Shown here: one piece after another, positions 1 through 6,825 of the stretch
How the letters are laid out: each line of letters opens with the position of its first letter
How positions within the stretch are numbered: the stretch's first letter is position 1
NCBI GenBank assembly: GCA_013349695.1
Contig: DUZD01000141.1
Location: 1-7,431, forward strand
Source of the DNA: Rhodospirillaceae bacterium
Lineage (GTDB): Bacteria > Pseudomonadota > Alphaproteobacteria > Rhodospirillales > 2-02-FULL-58-16
DNA length: 7,431 nucleotides
Direction of reading: 5' to 3'
Position numbers and translations under genes: made by a program
Notes under the pieces: generated by a model
Databases searched by the model: none
What the model was told of the DNA's origin: nothing
What the model saw: only the letters and a program-made list of their open reading frames with translations

Positions 1-807
1 AGTGGCGCCTTGTACCGGCGGTTCTGGGAACCTCTGGCCGTGTCCGTTCTCAATACCAGCGCCGAGGAAGCCTCGGCGGCGCTGTTCCGGTCCGTGCTGC
101 GGGAGACTTTAGGGCGAGGCGAGGCGGCCTGCCGTCTGAGGATTGCGCGAACGGGTTTAAGCGAAAGTTTCATCGCCCCGGCCCTGGCTTTCCTGGAACG
201 GCGGGGCTGTCCGGTCCGCCTGAACCAGCGGCTGCGTTCGCTGGTTTTTGACAACAGCCGGGTGTCGGGGCTCGATTTCGGGGCCGGCAAGGTGAACTTG
301 GCGACAGGGGACGCGGTTGTTTTGACGGTTCCTCCGGCGGCGGCGGAGGGTTTGGTTCCGGGCCTGGCCGTTCCGCGGGCAAGCCGGGCCATCGTCAACG
401 GCCATTTCCGCCTGCAACGGCGCTACGATAAGATGGTTCACCTGGGACTGGTCGGCGGGATCGGCCAGTGGTTGTTCGTGCGCGGCGATATTGCATCCGT
501 TAGTGTCAGCGCCGCCGACGATCTTGCCAAATCGCCCGTGAACACCATCGCCGCCGGTCTCTGGGACGAGATCGCCCGCGCCCTTGGACTCGGTGGTGCC
601 CCCCTTCCGGCCTACCGGATCGTCAAGGAAAAACGCGCCACCTTCGCTCAGATTCCCGCCGAAGTCTCGCGCCGACCCGGCGTCGGAACGCCATGGAGCA
701 ACCTGTTTCTTGCCGGCGATTGGACCGATACCGGTCTTCCCGCGACCATCGAAGGAGCGGTCCGGTCGGGACACGGCGCCGCCGCCGCCGTCCGCTCTTT
801 GATGTAA
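1..807 (+). CDS. hpnE: Hydroxysqualene dehydroxylase HpnE, C-terminal part (5' end outside window)
   Basis: FAD-dependent amine-oxidase-type enzyme of the HpnC-HpnD-HpnE route, which turns farnesyl diphosphate into squalene; HpnE performs the last step, reductive removal of the hydroxyl of hydroxysqualene. The frame is open from base 1 and ends in TAA at 805-807, giving 268 visible residues. The family is usually a little over 400 residues, so the N-terminal Rossmann FAD-binding segment lies to the left. Visible family traits are the FWEPLAVSVLNT stretch near residues 8-19, a substrate-domain motif, and the C-terminal FAD-contact motif LAGDWTDTGLPATIEGAVRSG at about residues 237-257. The TTG at 10 is not a real start, because conserved sequence already precedes and spans it. 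The next gene in the same direction is squalene-hopene cyclase, which consumes the product. The identification rests on recognised motifs; a general phytoene-desaturase-like protein is the alternative, but context favours HpnE. Confidence 0.93.
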   Translation, partial: SGALYRRFWEPLAVSVLNTSAEEASAALFRSVLRETLGRGEAACRLRIARTGLSESFIAPALAFLERRGCPVRLNQRLRSLVFDNSRVSGLDFGAGKVNLATGDAVVLTVPPAAAEGLVPGLAVPRASRAIVNGHFRLQRRYDKMVHLGLVGGIGQWLFVRGDIASVSVSAADDLAKSPVNTIAAGLWDEIARALGLGGAPLPAYRIVKEKRATFAQIPAEVSRRPGVGTPWSNLFLAGDWTDTGLPATIEGAVRSGHGAAAAVRSLM

Positions 808-811
808 GCAC

Positions 812-839
812 TTGACAAAAGAAGATAATTTTTTACAAA
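812..839 (+). promoter_or_regulatory. Possible sigma-70-type promoter for shc
   Basis: A perfect TTGACA hexamer at 812-817 is followed after 16 bases by TACAAA at 834-839, a 4/6 match to TATAAT, in a locally AT-rich stretch of an otherwise GC-rich region. Transcription would start near 845-847 and give a leader of about 85 nt before the shc ATG. It begins only 5 bases after the hpnE stop, so it would let shc-hpnG be expressed apart from the upstream genes. This is a consensus match only; alphaproteobacterial -10 boxes are loose and no expression data are available. Confidence 0.4.
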
Positions 840-844
840 TTCCC

Positions 845-884
845 GTGCTTGAACTTGCCAGATTGTGCTTGAACCTGCCGGATA
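845..884 (+). repeat. Two-copy 20-bp imperfect tandem repeat in the shc leader
   Basis: Copy 1 (845-864) and copy 2 (865-884) abut directly and agree at 17 of 20 positions; both begin GTGCTTGAAC, and the differences are T/C at repeat position 11, A/G at 16 and T/A at 20. The repeat lies between the promoter-like hexamers and the shc ribosome binding site, so it would fall in the 5' leader if that promoter is used. It encodes nothing evident. It could be a paired protein-binding site (spacing near two helical turns) or just a slippage duplication; the sequence alone does not decide. Confidence 0.8.
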
Positions 885-909
885 TTGATAACGGCATGGC
901 GAGTTCGCA

Positions 910-922
910 CCCGATCGGGGGG
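910..922 (+). promoter_or_regulatory. Ribosome binding site for shc inside a small palindrome
   Basis: A run of six G at 917-922 sits 7 bases upstream of the ATG at 930 and is the only plausible Shine-Dalgarno sequence, which supports that ATG over the upstream in-frame TTG at 885. The 10-bp palindrome CCCGATCGGG (910-919) overlaps it. As RNA this forms only a 3-bp stem with a 4-base loop, so strong masking of the site is doubtful. Confidence 0.5.
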
Positions 923-929
923 TCTTTTC

Positions 930-2900
930 ATGACCAACGTAACGAGCATATTGGACAGGTTGGCGCGTCCCCCAGAGGCGCCCGAAGCGTCCGCGGAAGA
1001 CCCCATGGAGAAGGTCGTCGAAGAGACTTTGGATTGGCTCGTCTCCCGGCAGGCCAATGACGGTCATTGGGCTTTCGAATTGGAGGCCGACGCCACCATC
1101 CCGGCCGAATACATCCTCCTTAACCATTTCCTGGACCAAGTCGACGGCGAAATCGAGACGAAACTGGCAACCTATCTTCGTTCCATCCAAGCGGACCACG
1201 GCGGCTGGTCCCTTTACCACGGCGGCGATTTCAACATCAGTGCTTCGGTGAAAGCCTATTTCGCCCTCAAATTGGCCGGAGATGACATCGACGCCCCTCA
1301 CATGATACAGGCGCGAAATGCCATTCTGGATCACGGCGGGGCGGCGAAATGCAACGTTTTCACGCGCTGCGCCTTGGCTCTGTTCGGGCAGATGCCATGG
1401 CGCGCCGTGCCGGTGATCAGAGTGGAGGCGCTGTTGTTGCCAAAATGGGCGCCTTTCCACATCGACAAGGTGTCCTACTGGTCGCGCACCGTGATGGTGC
1501 CGCTGATGATTCTGGCGGCGCTCAAGCCCATGGCGCGTAATCCAAAAAATGTCGATATCGGGGAACTCTTCATCATCCCGGCGGAAAAGGTAAGGAACTA
1601 TCTCGCCAATCCCACCGGCCATTGGCTGGGCACGGTGATGATATTTGTCGACCGGGTGGCCCGCCTGGCTGTGCCTTTCTTTCCCAAGTTTTTGGAGGAT
1701 CGCGCCCTCGATCGGGGCATGGCCTTCATCAAGGAACGGCTCAACGGCGAGGACGGATTGGGCGGTATTTTTCCGGCCATGGCCAACACCGTCATGGCTT
1801 TCGATGCCATCGGCATGGCCCGCGATCATCCCGATTTCGTCATCGCCCGCAAAGCCATCGCCAAATTGCTGATTTTCAAGGACGGCATGGGTTACTGCCA
1901 GCCTTGTCTTTCGCCCGTCTGGGATACCAGCCTCGCCATTCATGCTTTGATGGAAGCCGGGCTTGCCGGTGACGATCCGGTGGTGGAAAAGGCCAATGAA
2001 TGGTTGCGCGGGCGGCAGATTCTAGACGTCATGGGCGATTGGAAAGCCAACCGCGGCCACATCAGGCCCGGCGGTTGGGCTTTCCAATACCGGAACGACC
2101 ATTATCCGGATGTTGACGACACCGCCGTCGTGGTGATGGCGATGTCGCGGGCGCGCGGGGACGCCGATCGCGAGGCCATTCAACGGGCTACCGAATGGAT
2201 CCTGGGCATGCAATGCCGGAACGGCGGTTGGGGCGCCTTTGACGCCGACAACGAATATTACTTTCTCCAGCACATTCCCTTCGCCGATCACGGCGCCCTC
2301 TTGGATCCACCGACGGCGGACGTCAGCGCCCGCTGCATCGGCATGCTGGCCCAACTGGGCTACGACATGGATCATCCCGCCGTTGCCAGGGGATACGAAT
2401 TCCTGCGCCGGGAACAAGAAGATGACGGTTCCTGGTTTGGCCGCTGGGGCAACAATTACGTCTACGGCACATGGTCGGTGCTTTGTGCTCTCAAGGCGAG
2501 CGGCGAAGACATGCGGGCGGCTTACATTCGCAAGGCCGTGGACTGGCTGAAATCCCGGCAGAGAGCCGATGGCGGCTGGGGCGAGGACTGCGCCAGCTAC
2601 TGGCAACACCGCCGCGACGAGGTCAAGGAGAGCACTCCTTCGCAGACCTCCTGGGCGATCCTCGGGTTGATGGCGGCGGGCGAGGTGAACAGCAAATTTG
2701 TTCGCCGGGGAATCGATTACTTGCTCAAGGCCCAGCGCAACGGCGGAAAGTGGCATGAAGAATATTTCAATGCCGTCGGTTTCCCGCGCATCTTTTATCT
2801 CCGCTATCACGGCTACAGCTCATACTTCCCCTTGTGGGCGTTGGCTCGCTATCGCAACCTGACGCGGGGCGGCGGCAAACTTCCCAAGTTTGGTATGTGA
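930..2900 (+). CDS. shc: Squalene-hopene cyclase
   Basis: Cyclises squalene to hopene (diploptene) and diplopterol in one proton-started cascade; family members are monotopic inner-membrane proteins with a double alpha-barrel fold. The product is 656 residues, normal for the family. The catalytic DXDD motif is intact as D394-V395-D396-D397, in the context GGWAFQYRN..YPDVDDTA. Several QW repeats are visible: near residues 34-47 (ending DGHW), SIQADHGGW, MQCRNGGW, REQEDDGSW, SRQRADGGW and AQRNGGKW. The C-terminal GFPRIFYLRYHGYSSYFPLW block is also typical, and no frameshift or lost catalytic residue is seen. The ATG at 930 is chosen because it has a G-rich ribosome binding site and gives a family-like N-terminus; a TTG at 885 would add 15 unsupported residues. 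The gene ends in TGA directly abutting hpnG. Also known as hpnF. Confidence 0.98.
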   Translation: MTNVTSILDRLARPPEAPEASAEDPMEKVVEETLDWLVSRQANDGHWAFELEADATIPAEYILLNHFLDQVDGEIETKLATYLRSIQADHGGWSLYHGGDFNISASVKAYFALKLAGDDIDAPHMIQARNAILDHGGAAKCNVFTRCALALFGQMPWRAVPVIRVEALLLPKWAPFHIDKVSYWSRTVMVPLMILAALKPMARNPKNVDIGELFIIPAEKVRNYLANPTGHWLGTVMIFVDRVARLAVPFFPKFLEDRALDRGMAFIKERLNGEDGLGGIFPAMANTVMAFDAIGMARDHPDFVIARKAIAKLLIFKDGMGYCQPCLSPVWDTSLAIHALMEAGLAGDDPVVEKANEWLRGRQILDVMGDWKANRGHIRPGGWAFQYRNDHYPDVDDTAVVVMAMSRARGDADREAIQRATEWILGMQCRNGGWGAFDADNEYYFLQHIPFADHGALLDPPTADVSARCIGMLAQLGYDMDHPAVARGYEFLRREQEDDGSWFGRWGNNYVYGTWSVLCALKASGEDMRAAYIRKAVDWLKSRQRADGGWGEDCASYWQHRRDEVKESTPSQTSWAILGLMAAGEVNSKFVRRGIDYLLKAQRNGGKWHEEYFNAVGFPRIFYLRYHGYSSYFPLWALARYRNLTRGGGKLPKFGM

Positions 2901-3590
2901 TTGCAGCGCCTCGGCGTCATTACCGGCATGCTCCGCGAGGCCGATTGCTTGCGCGTTTTTCCCGTTGACCGAAGACCCCTGGTGCGCAGCGTCGGGATCA
3001 ATGCCGGCGGCGCCCGCGACGCGGCCCGGGAATTGCTCCTGCAAGGCTGCCGGGGGTTGCTCAGTTTCGGCTTGGCGGGTGGAATCGCACCCGCTCTCGC
3101 GGCCGGCGCCCTGATCGTCCCCGCGGAGGTGATCGCCGCCGACGGCAGGCGGTTTATCCCCGACGCGGCCTGGCTGAGCGGGCTCCATGCCAAGCTGGCC
3201 AAGGGAATCGACATCAACGTTTCGCCGTTGGCCGGAAGCGATCGAGCGGTGACGACGGTAGCCGCGAAACGGGCCTTAAGACAATCCACCGGCGCCGTCG
3301 CCGTCGATATGGAAAGCCACGCCGTTGCCGATCTCGCCTCGGCATCCGGTGTTCCGTTCCTGGTGGTGCGCGCCGTCGCCGACGCCCATGACCGGACCGT
3401 GCCCGAATGGATCGTCGATAAGGGGGTGGGCGAAAACGGTCGAATTCGCCCGCTGTCGCTGCTCGCCGCCCTGGCCTTGCGGCCGCGCGCCTTGCCGACC
3501 CTGATCGCCCTGGCGGGGGATAGCCGAAAAGCGATCGCCACCTTACGCCGCGTCGCTTTGCTCGCCGGTCCCGGATTCGGCTTCGGTTAG
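2901..3590 (+). CDS. hpnG: Hopanoid-associated nucleoside phosphorylase HpnG
   Basis: Removes adenine from adenosylhopane, the product of HpnH, yielding the ribosyl or phosphoribosyl hopane that leads to bacteriohopanetetrol. It belongs to the PNP/UDP phosphorylase family. The product is 229 residues, of usual size. Visible traits are an N-terminal GVITG strand (5-9), the glycine-rich phosphate/ribose site SFGLAGGIAP (55-64), the DMES motif (136-139) whose glutamate contacts ribose, and VRAVADAHD (156-164), where D161 is the likely base-protonating aspartate. The start is TTG at 2901, the codon right after the shc TGA and in the same frame. The next candidate, ATG at 2928, would delete the conserved GVITG strand. 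No clear Shine-Dalgarno sequence is present, so translation probably depends on ribosomes finishing shc. The last 48 bases overlap the end of hpnH on the other strand. Confidence 0.93.
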   Translation: MQRLGVITGMLREADCLRVFPVDRRPLVRSVGINAGGARDAARELLLQGCRGLLSFGLAGGIAPALAAGALIVPAEVIAADGRRFIPDAAWLSGLHAKLAKGIDINVSPLAGSDRAVTTVAAKRALRQSTGAVAVDMESHAVADLASASGVPFLVVRAVADAHDRTVPEWIVDKGVGENGRIRPLSLLAALALRPRALPTLIALAGDSRKAIATLRRVALLAGPGFGFG

Positions 3591-4679
3591 CTTTTCGGAT
3601 GATTCCGCGAAGGCAAACGCGGCCGGGCGTTGGTTCTCGAGAGACAGTTCCGGGGCCTTGGGTTCAACCGTTCCCGGACCCCGCCAAGCGACTTTCAGGG
3701 CTTTCAAGGGATGGGCCACGGTATCGACGACGGCGGTGGGCTCGTAACCGCAATGGACCATGCAATCGGCGCATTTTTCATAGTTGCCGGTGCCGTAATT
3801 GTTCCACTCGGTGTTTTCCATCAATTCCTTGAAGGTTTCGACATATCCCTCGTCCAACAGGTAACAGGGACGCTGCCAGCCGAAGATATTGCGCGTTGGA
3901 CTGCCCCATGGGGTGCACTGGTATTGCTGGTTGCCGGCGAGAAAATCCAGGTACAGGGCGGATTGGTTGAAACGCCAATTGCGCCCTTTGCCTCTTCTGA
4001 ACAGGTCGCGGAAAAACTCCTTGGTTCGGGTCCGTGTCAAAAAATGTTCCCGGACGGGGGCGCTTTCGTAGGCGTAGCCCGGCGCCACAGTGACGCCTTC
4101 CACATCCAGATCATTGCAGACAAAGGTGAAAAAGTCGGCCATGTCGGCGGCGGCGGCGGTGTCGAAGAGGGTGCAGTTGACCGTCACCCGGAAACCGCGG
4201 CAACGCGCCGCGCGGATGGCGGCGACGGCAAGGTCGTAGACGCCCGGCTGGTTAACCGCCCGGTCGTGGTGGTCGCGGTTTCCGTCCAGGTGGACCGACA
4301 GCGTCAGATAGGGACTGGGGGTGAACAGATCCAGCTTCTTTTCCAACAACATTCCGTTGGTGCACAAATAGACGAATTTCCGGCGCCGGATCAGGCCGTC
4401 GACGATATCGCCGATGTCCTTGTAAAGCAGGGGTTCGCCGCCGGGAATGGAGACAATGGGGGCGCCGCATTCGTCGGCGGCGGCCAAGCACTCGGCGACG
4501 CTCAAGCGGCGGTTGAGGACCGTTTCCGGAAAGTCGATCTTGCCGCAACCGGAGCAGGACAAGTTGCACCGGAACAAGGGCTCCAGCATCAACACCAGAG
4601 GATACCGCCGCGCGCCTTTGAGCCGTTGCTTGACGACATAGGCGCCAACACGGACTCGTTGGATTAACGGGATGGCCAC
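3543..4679 (-). CDS. hpnH: Adenosylhopane synthase, radical SAM protein HpnH
   Basis: Radical SAM enzyme that couples a 5'-deoxyadenosyl radical to diploptene to make adenosylhopane, the first committed step to C35 hopanoids. The product is 378 residues. It shows the [4Fe-4S]-binding CX3CX2C motif at C38, C42 and C45, the SAM-contacting GGEP at 80-83, LCTNGM, the SVHLDG strand, and a cysteine-rich C-terminal region (CADCMVHCGYEPTAV) typical of the HpnH family. The start is GTG at 4679-4677: it gives the family-like N-terminus MAIPLIQ and has AGGGG 4 bases upstream. It begins inside the last codons of ispH (16-bp overlap), so the two are almost surely co-transcribed. The final 15 residues (LTEAESGTGEQSDAA) are polar, low in complexity and antisense to the end of hpnG; they look like a dispensable extension. 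Confidence 0.96.
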   Translation of the reverse strand: MAIPLIQRVRVGAYVVKQRLKGARRYPLVLMLEPLFRCNLSCSGCGKIDFPETVLNRRLSVAECLAAADECGAPIVSIPGGEPLLYKDIGDIVDGLIRRRKFVYLCTNGMLLEKKLDLFTPSPYLTLSVHLDGNRDHHDRAVNQPGVYDLAVAAIRAARCRGFRVTVNCTLFDTAAAADMADFFTFVCNDLDVEGVTVAPGYAYESAPVREHFLTRTRTKEFFRDLFRRGKGRNWRFNQSALYLDFLAGNQQYQCTPWGSPTRNIFGWQRPCYLLDEGYVETFKELMENTEWNNYGTGNYEKCADCMVHCGYEPTAVVDTVAHPLKALKVAWRGPGTVEPKAPELSLENQRPAAFAFAESSEKLTEAESGTGEQSDAA

Positions 4680-5647
4680 GCGGCCCCTGTCTTCAACAAG
4701 GAGCCGGCGGTCCCAAGGAGTTCACGGGGAAGCTTGAACTGCATGTGTTCATCGATACCGCCGGTCTCCCGCACCTGGACCGGCCCGAAATCCCCCAGTC
4801 GGGTGATCAATTCCTGAACCAGTTCCTCCGGCGCCGAGGCGCCGGCGGTGACGCCGACGGTTCCGACGTTGGCGAGCCAGGCGGGGTCCAGGCTTTCGGC
4901 GTCGTCGATCAAATAGCTTGGGATGCCGGTCTCGGAACCGATCTCGCAGAGCCGGTTCGAGTTGGAGCTGTTGCGGGCGCCGACCACGAGAAGCAAATCG
5001 ACCTGATTGGCGAGATCGCGCACCGCCTGCTGGCGGTTCTGGGTGGCGTAGCAAATGTCCTTGACATCGGGACCGACGATTTTATTAAAACGTAGTTTCA
5101 GTTCGTTGATGACTTCGCGGGTATCGTCTACGCTCAAGGTGGTCTGTGTCACGTAAGCCACCTTTTTGGAGTTACGGATTCGCAGAGAGGAAAGATCGCC
5201 AGGGTTGATGACCAGATGCACGCCGCCGGGAATGCGCCCCCGGGTTCCTTCCACTTCCGGGTGGCCGTCGTGGCCGATAAGGATAACTTCCCGGCCCCTT
5301 CTGGCATGGTTTTGTCCTTCCCTATGAACCTTCGAAACCAGAGGACAGGTGGCGTCGATAGCCGGCAAATTGCGGCGCTTGGCCTCTTGTTCCACTTTTT
5401 CCGAGACGCCATGGGCGCTGAAAATCGTCACGCCGCCATCGGGAATGTCGTCCAGTTCCTCGACGAAAACCGCTCCTTTGGTACGCAGAGATTCCACCAC
5501 CCGCTTGTTGTGGACGATTTCATGGCGCACGTAGACGGGCGGGCCGTATATGTCCAAAGCCTTCTCGACGATTTCGATGGCCCGTTCGACACCGGCGCAA
5601 AAGCCGCGAGGCCGCGCTAGAATCACGCGAAGGATATTTCCGTCCAT
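4664..5647 (-). CDS. ispH: 4-hydroxy-3-methylbut-2-enyl diphosphate reductase IspH
   Basis: Last enzyme of the MEP pathway: an iron-sulfur protein that reduces HMBPP to IPP and DMAPP in the cytosol. The product is 327 residues and aligns end to end with Escherichia coli IspH from memory. The three cluster cysteines are present as C17 (PRGFCAG), C101 (DATCPLV) and C199 (DICYATQNRQ). Substrate-site residues are also present: H46 (VHN), H79 (SAHGVS), H129 and E131 (GHPEVEG), T169 in TQTTLS, and S227/N229 in NSSNSNRL. The ATG at 5647 has no strong ribosome binding site. A GTG at 5626 (codon 8) would give the shorter N-terminus VILARPRGFCAG, close to that of E. coli, so the start is uncertain by 7 codons. 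It is followed with a 16-bp overlap by hpnH, linking precursor supply and side-chain synthesis. Divergent from hpnA. Confidence 0.97.
   Translation of the reverse strand: MDGNILRVILARPRGFCAGVERAIEIVEKALDIYGPPVYVRHEIVHNKRVVESLRTKGAVFVEELDDIPDGGVTIFSAHGVSEKVEQEAKRRNLPAIDATCPLVSKVHREGQNHARRGREVILIGHDGHPEVEGTRGRIPGGVHLVINPGDLSSLRIRNSKKVAYVTQTTLSVDDTREVINELKLRFNKIVGPDVKDICYATQNRQQAVRDLANQVDLLLVVGARNSSNSNRLCEIGSETGIPSYLIDDAESLDPAWLANVGTVGVTAGASAPEELVQELITRLGDFGPVQVRETGGIDEHMQFKLPRELLGTAGSLLKTGAAWPSR
4684..4688 (-). promoter_or_regulatory. Ribosome binding site for hpnH
   Basis: Read on the minus strand, AGGGG lies 4 bases before the GTG start of hpnH and within the ispH coding sequence. It supports the GTG at 4679 as the start and suggests translational coupling to ispH. 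Confidence 0.5.
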
Positions 5648-5688
5648 GCCTGAAAAATAGGTCCGTTTCGGGTCAAGGTGAAGGGTTG

Positions 5689-5697
5689 TTTATATCA
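5689..5697 (-). promoter_or_regulatory. Possible extended -10 promoter for ispH-hpnH
   Basis: On the minus strand the sequence reads TGATATAAA, an extended -10 (TGn followed by TATAAA, 5/6 to consensus). A TTGTTC at 5715-5720 is a poor -35 at 20-bp spacing, so the extended -10 would have to carry recognition. The transcript would start near 5682, giving a leader of about 35 nt. It lies in the 109-bp divergent gap (5648-5756), the only non-coding sequence upstream of ispH. For hpnA in the other direction I could not pick a convincing promoter. Confidence 0.4.
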
Positions 5698-5756
5698 TTT
5701 CCGCATCCATCGTGGAACAATATGCATTTTCCCGCAACCTGAATGCGTACATCGCC

Positions 5757-6746
5757 ATGACCATCCTCGTTACTGGAGCCACGGGTTTCGTCGGCTCGGC
5801 GGTGGCGCGCCGGCTCGTCGATCGGGGTGCCGGCGTCCGCGCACTCGTCCGGCCGACCAGCGACCGCCGCAACCTGGAAGGCCTGCCCGTCGATTTGACC
5901 GTTGGCGACTTGACGGATCCTGCGTCGCTGGCCGCCGCTTTGAAAAATTGTCGCGGGCTGTTTCACGTCGCCGCCGATTACCGCCTTTGGGTCCGTGACC
6001 CGGCCCGGATGTTCGCCGCCAACGTGGACGGCACCCGCGCCATCATGCTCGCCGCATCGGAAGCCGGCGTTCAGCGCATCGTCTATACTTCCAGCGTGGC
6101 GACCCTTGGCGCCCGCTCCGATGGAATCGCCGCGAACGAGGATTCGCCGGTCGTTTATGAAGACATGATCGGTCCTTACAAGCGATCCAAGTTCCTGGCC
6201 GAAACGGAAGTCCGGCGCCTGGCTTCCGAACGAGGCTTGCCCATCGTCATCGTCAATCCGTCGACGCCTGTCGGCCCCCGCGACATCAAACCGACGCCGA
6301 CGGGCCGCATGATCGTGGAAGCGGCTTGCGGACGCATGCCGGCCTATGTGGACACGGGCCTGAACGTAGTCCATGTCGACGATGTCGCCGCCGGCCACCT
6401 GCTGGCCTACGACAAGGGAAGGATCGGCGAGCGCTATATTCTCGGCGGCGAGGACATGGGGCTGAAGGAGATCTTAACCGAGATCGCCGCCATCGCCGGC
6501 GGCCGGGCGCCGGCCATTCGCCTTCCCCGCCAGCTGATCCTGCCCCTGGCCTATTTGGCCGAGGCGTGGACCCGCCTTGGCGGCGGAAACGAGCCTTTCG
6601 TCACCGTCGATGGGCTTAAAATGGCCGGGAAAAAGATGTACTTCTCAAGCGCCAAGGCAAAGGCCGATCTCGGCTACAACCCGCGCCCGGCACGCCAGGC
6701 CCTGCGGGACGCTGTCGCATGGTTTCGTGACAAAGGGTATTGCTGA
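5757..6746 (+). CDS. hpnA: Hopanoid-associated NAD(P)-dependent sugar epimerase/dehydratase-like protein HpnA
   Basis: Extended short-chain dehydrogenase/reductase consistently found with hopanoid genes; its reaction is not settled to my knowledge, though work on a sugar- or ribose-derived part of the side chain is often assumed. The product is 329 residues, the usual size. Visible traits are the N-terminal dinucleotide motif VTGATGFVG with glycines 7, 10 and 13, GDLTDP, FHVAADYRLW, the TSS strand at 111-113, the catalytic pair Y141 and K145 (YKRSK), and the family blocks VNPSTPVGPRDIKPTPTGR, DTGLNVVHVDDVAAGH and YILGGE. The ATG at 5757 places the Rossmann strand at the very N-terminus, as expected; an in-frame GTG at 5712 would add 15 residues unlike the family. 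No good Shine-Dalgarno precedes either. It is divergent from ispH and followed in the same direction by a nucleotidyltransferase. Confidence 0.95.
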   Translation: MTILVTGATGFVGSAVARRLVDRGAGVRALVRPTSDRRNLEGLPVDLTVGDLTDPASLAAALKNCRGLFHVAADYRLWVRDPARMFAANVDGTRAIMLAASEAGVQRIVYTSSVATLGARSDGIAANEDSPVVYEDMIGPYKRSKFLAETEVRRLASERGLPIVIVNPSTPVGPRDIKPTPTGRMIVEAACGRMPAYVDTGLNVVHVDDVAAGHLLAYDKGRIGERYILGGEDMGLKEILTEIAAIAGGRAPAIRLPRQLILPLAYLAEAWTRLGGGNEPFVTVDGLKMAGKKMYFSSAKAKADLGYNPRPARQALRDAVAWFRDKGYC

Positions 6747-6751
6747 CGACC

Positions 6752-6780
6752 TTGCCGGACGGGGCGCCGGGCTTTATGAC
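6752..6780 (+). promoter_or_regulatory. Possible promoter upstream of the nucleotidyltransferase
   Basis: TTGCCG at 6752-6757 and TATGAC at 6775-6780 are each 4/6 matches to sigma-70 hexamers and sit at the optimal 17-base spacing, starting 5 bases after the hpnA stop. A transcript would begin near 6787 and have an AT-rich leader of about 40 nt (GGAAATAAAAAGATA just before the ATG). The match is weak, and read-through from hpnA is equally possible because no terminator-like hairpin followed by T residues is seen in the 79-bp gap. Confidence 0.25.
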
Positions 6781-6825
6781 TATCGCCGGATTTCATGCAT
6801 CCAATTACATGGAAATAAAAAGATA

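Noticed and set aside
157..897. A 246-codon minus-strand open frame opposite hpnE
   Set aside because: The hpnE frame carries the conserved LAGDWTDTGLPAT motif, and this frame has none. It also extends into the non-coding gap.
885..929. Upstream TTG start for shc adding 15 residues
   Set aside because: The TTG lacks a ribosome binding site and the extra residues do not resemble the cyclase family, while the ATG at 930 has a G-rich site 7 bases upstream.
648..1943. A 431-codon open frame antisense to hpnE and shc on the minus strand
   Set aside because: It is the shadow of strongly supported shc coding. The translation is low in complexity, rich in His, Gly and Arg, shows no recognised family, and runs across the shc promoter gap. 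Long antisense frames are common in GC-rich genes.
3630..4667. A 345-codon plus-strand open frame opposite hpnH
   Set aside because: It mirrors the hpnH codons and its product is full of Gly, Val and Ala with no recognised motif. hpnH on the other strand has all radical SAM motifs, so this is a shadow.
5712..5756. Upstream GTG start for hpnA adding 15 residues
   Set aside because: The Rossmann beta strand ILVTGATG is normally at the extreme N-terminus, as it is with the ATG at 5757. The extension has no supporting ribosome binding site.
6755..6774. GC-rich hairpin after hpnA as a terminator
   Set aside because: Only a 4-bp CCGG/CCGG stem with an 8-base loop can be drawn, and only three T follow it. 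That is too weak to call.
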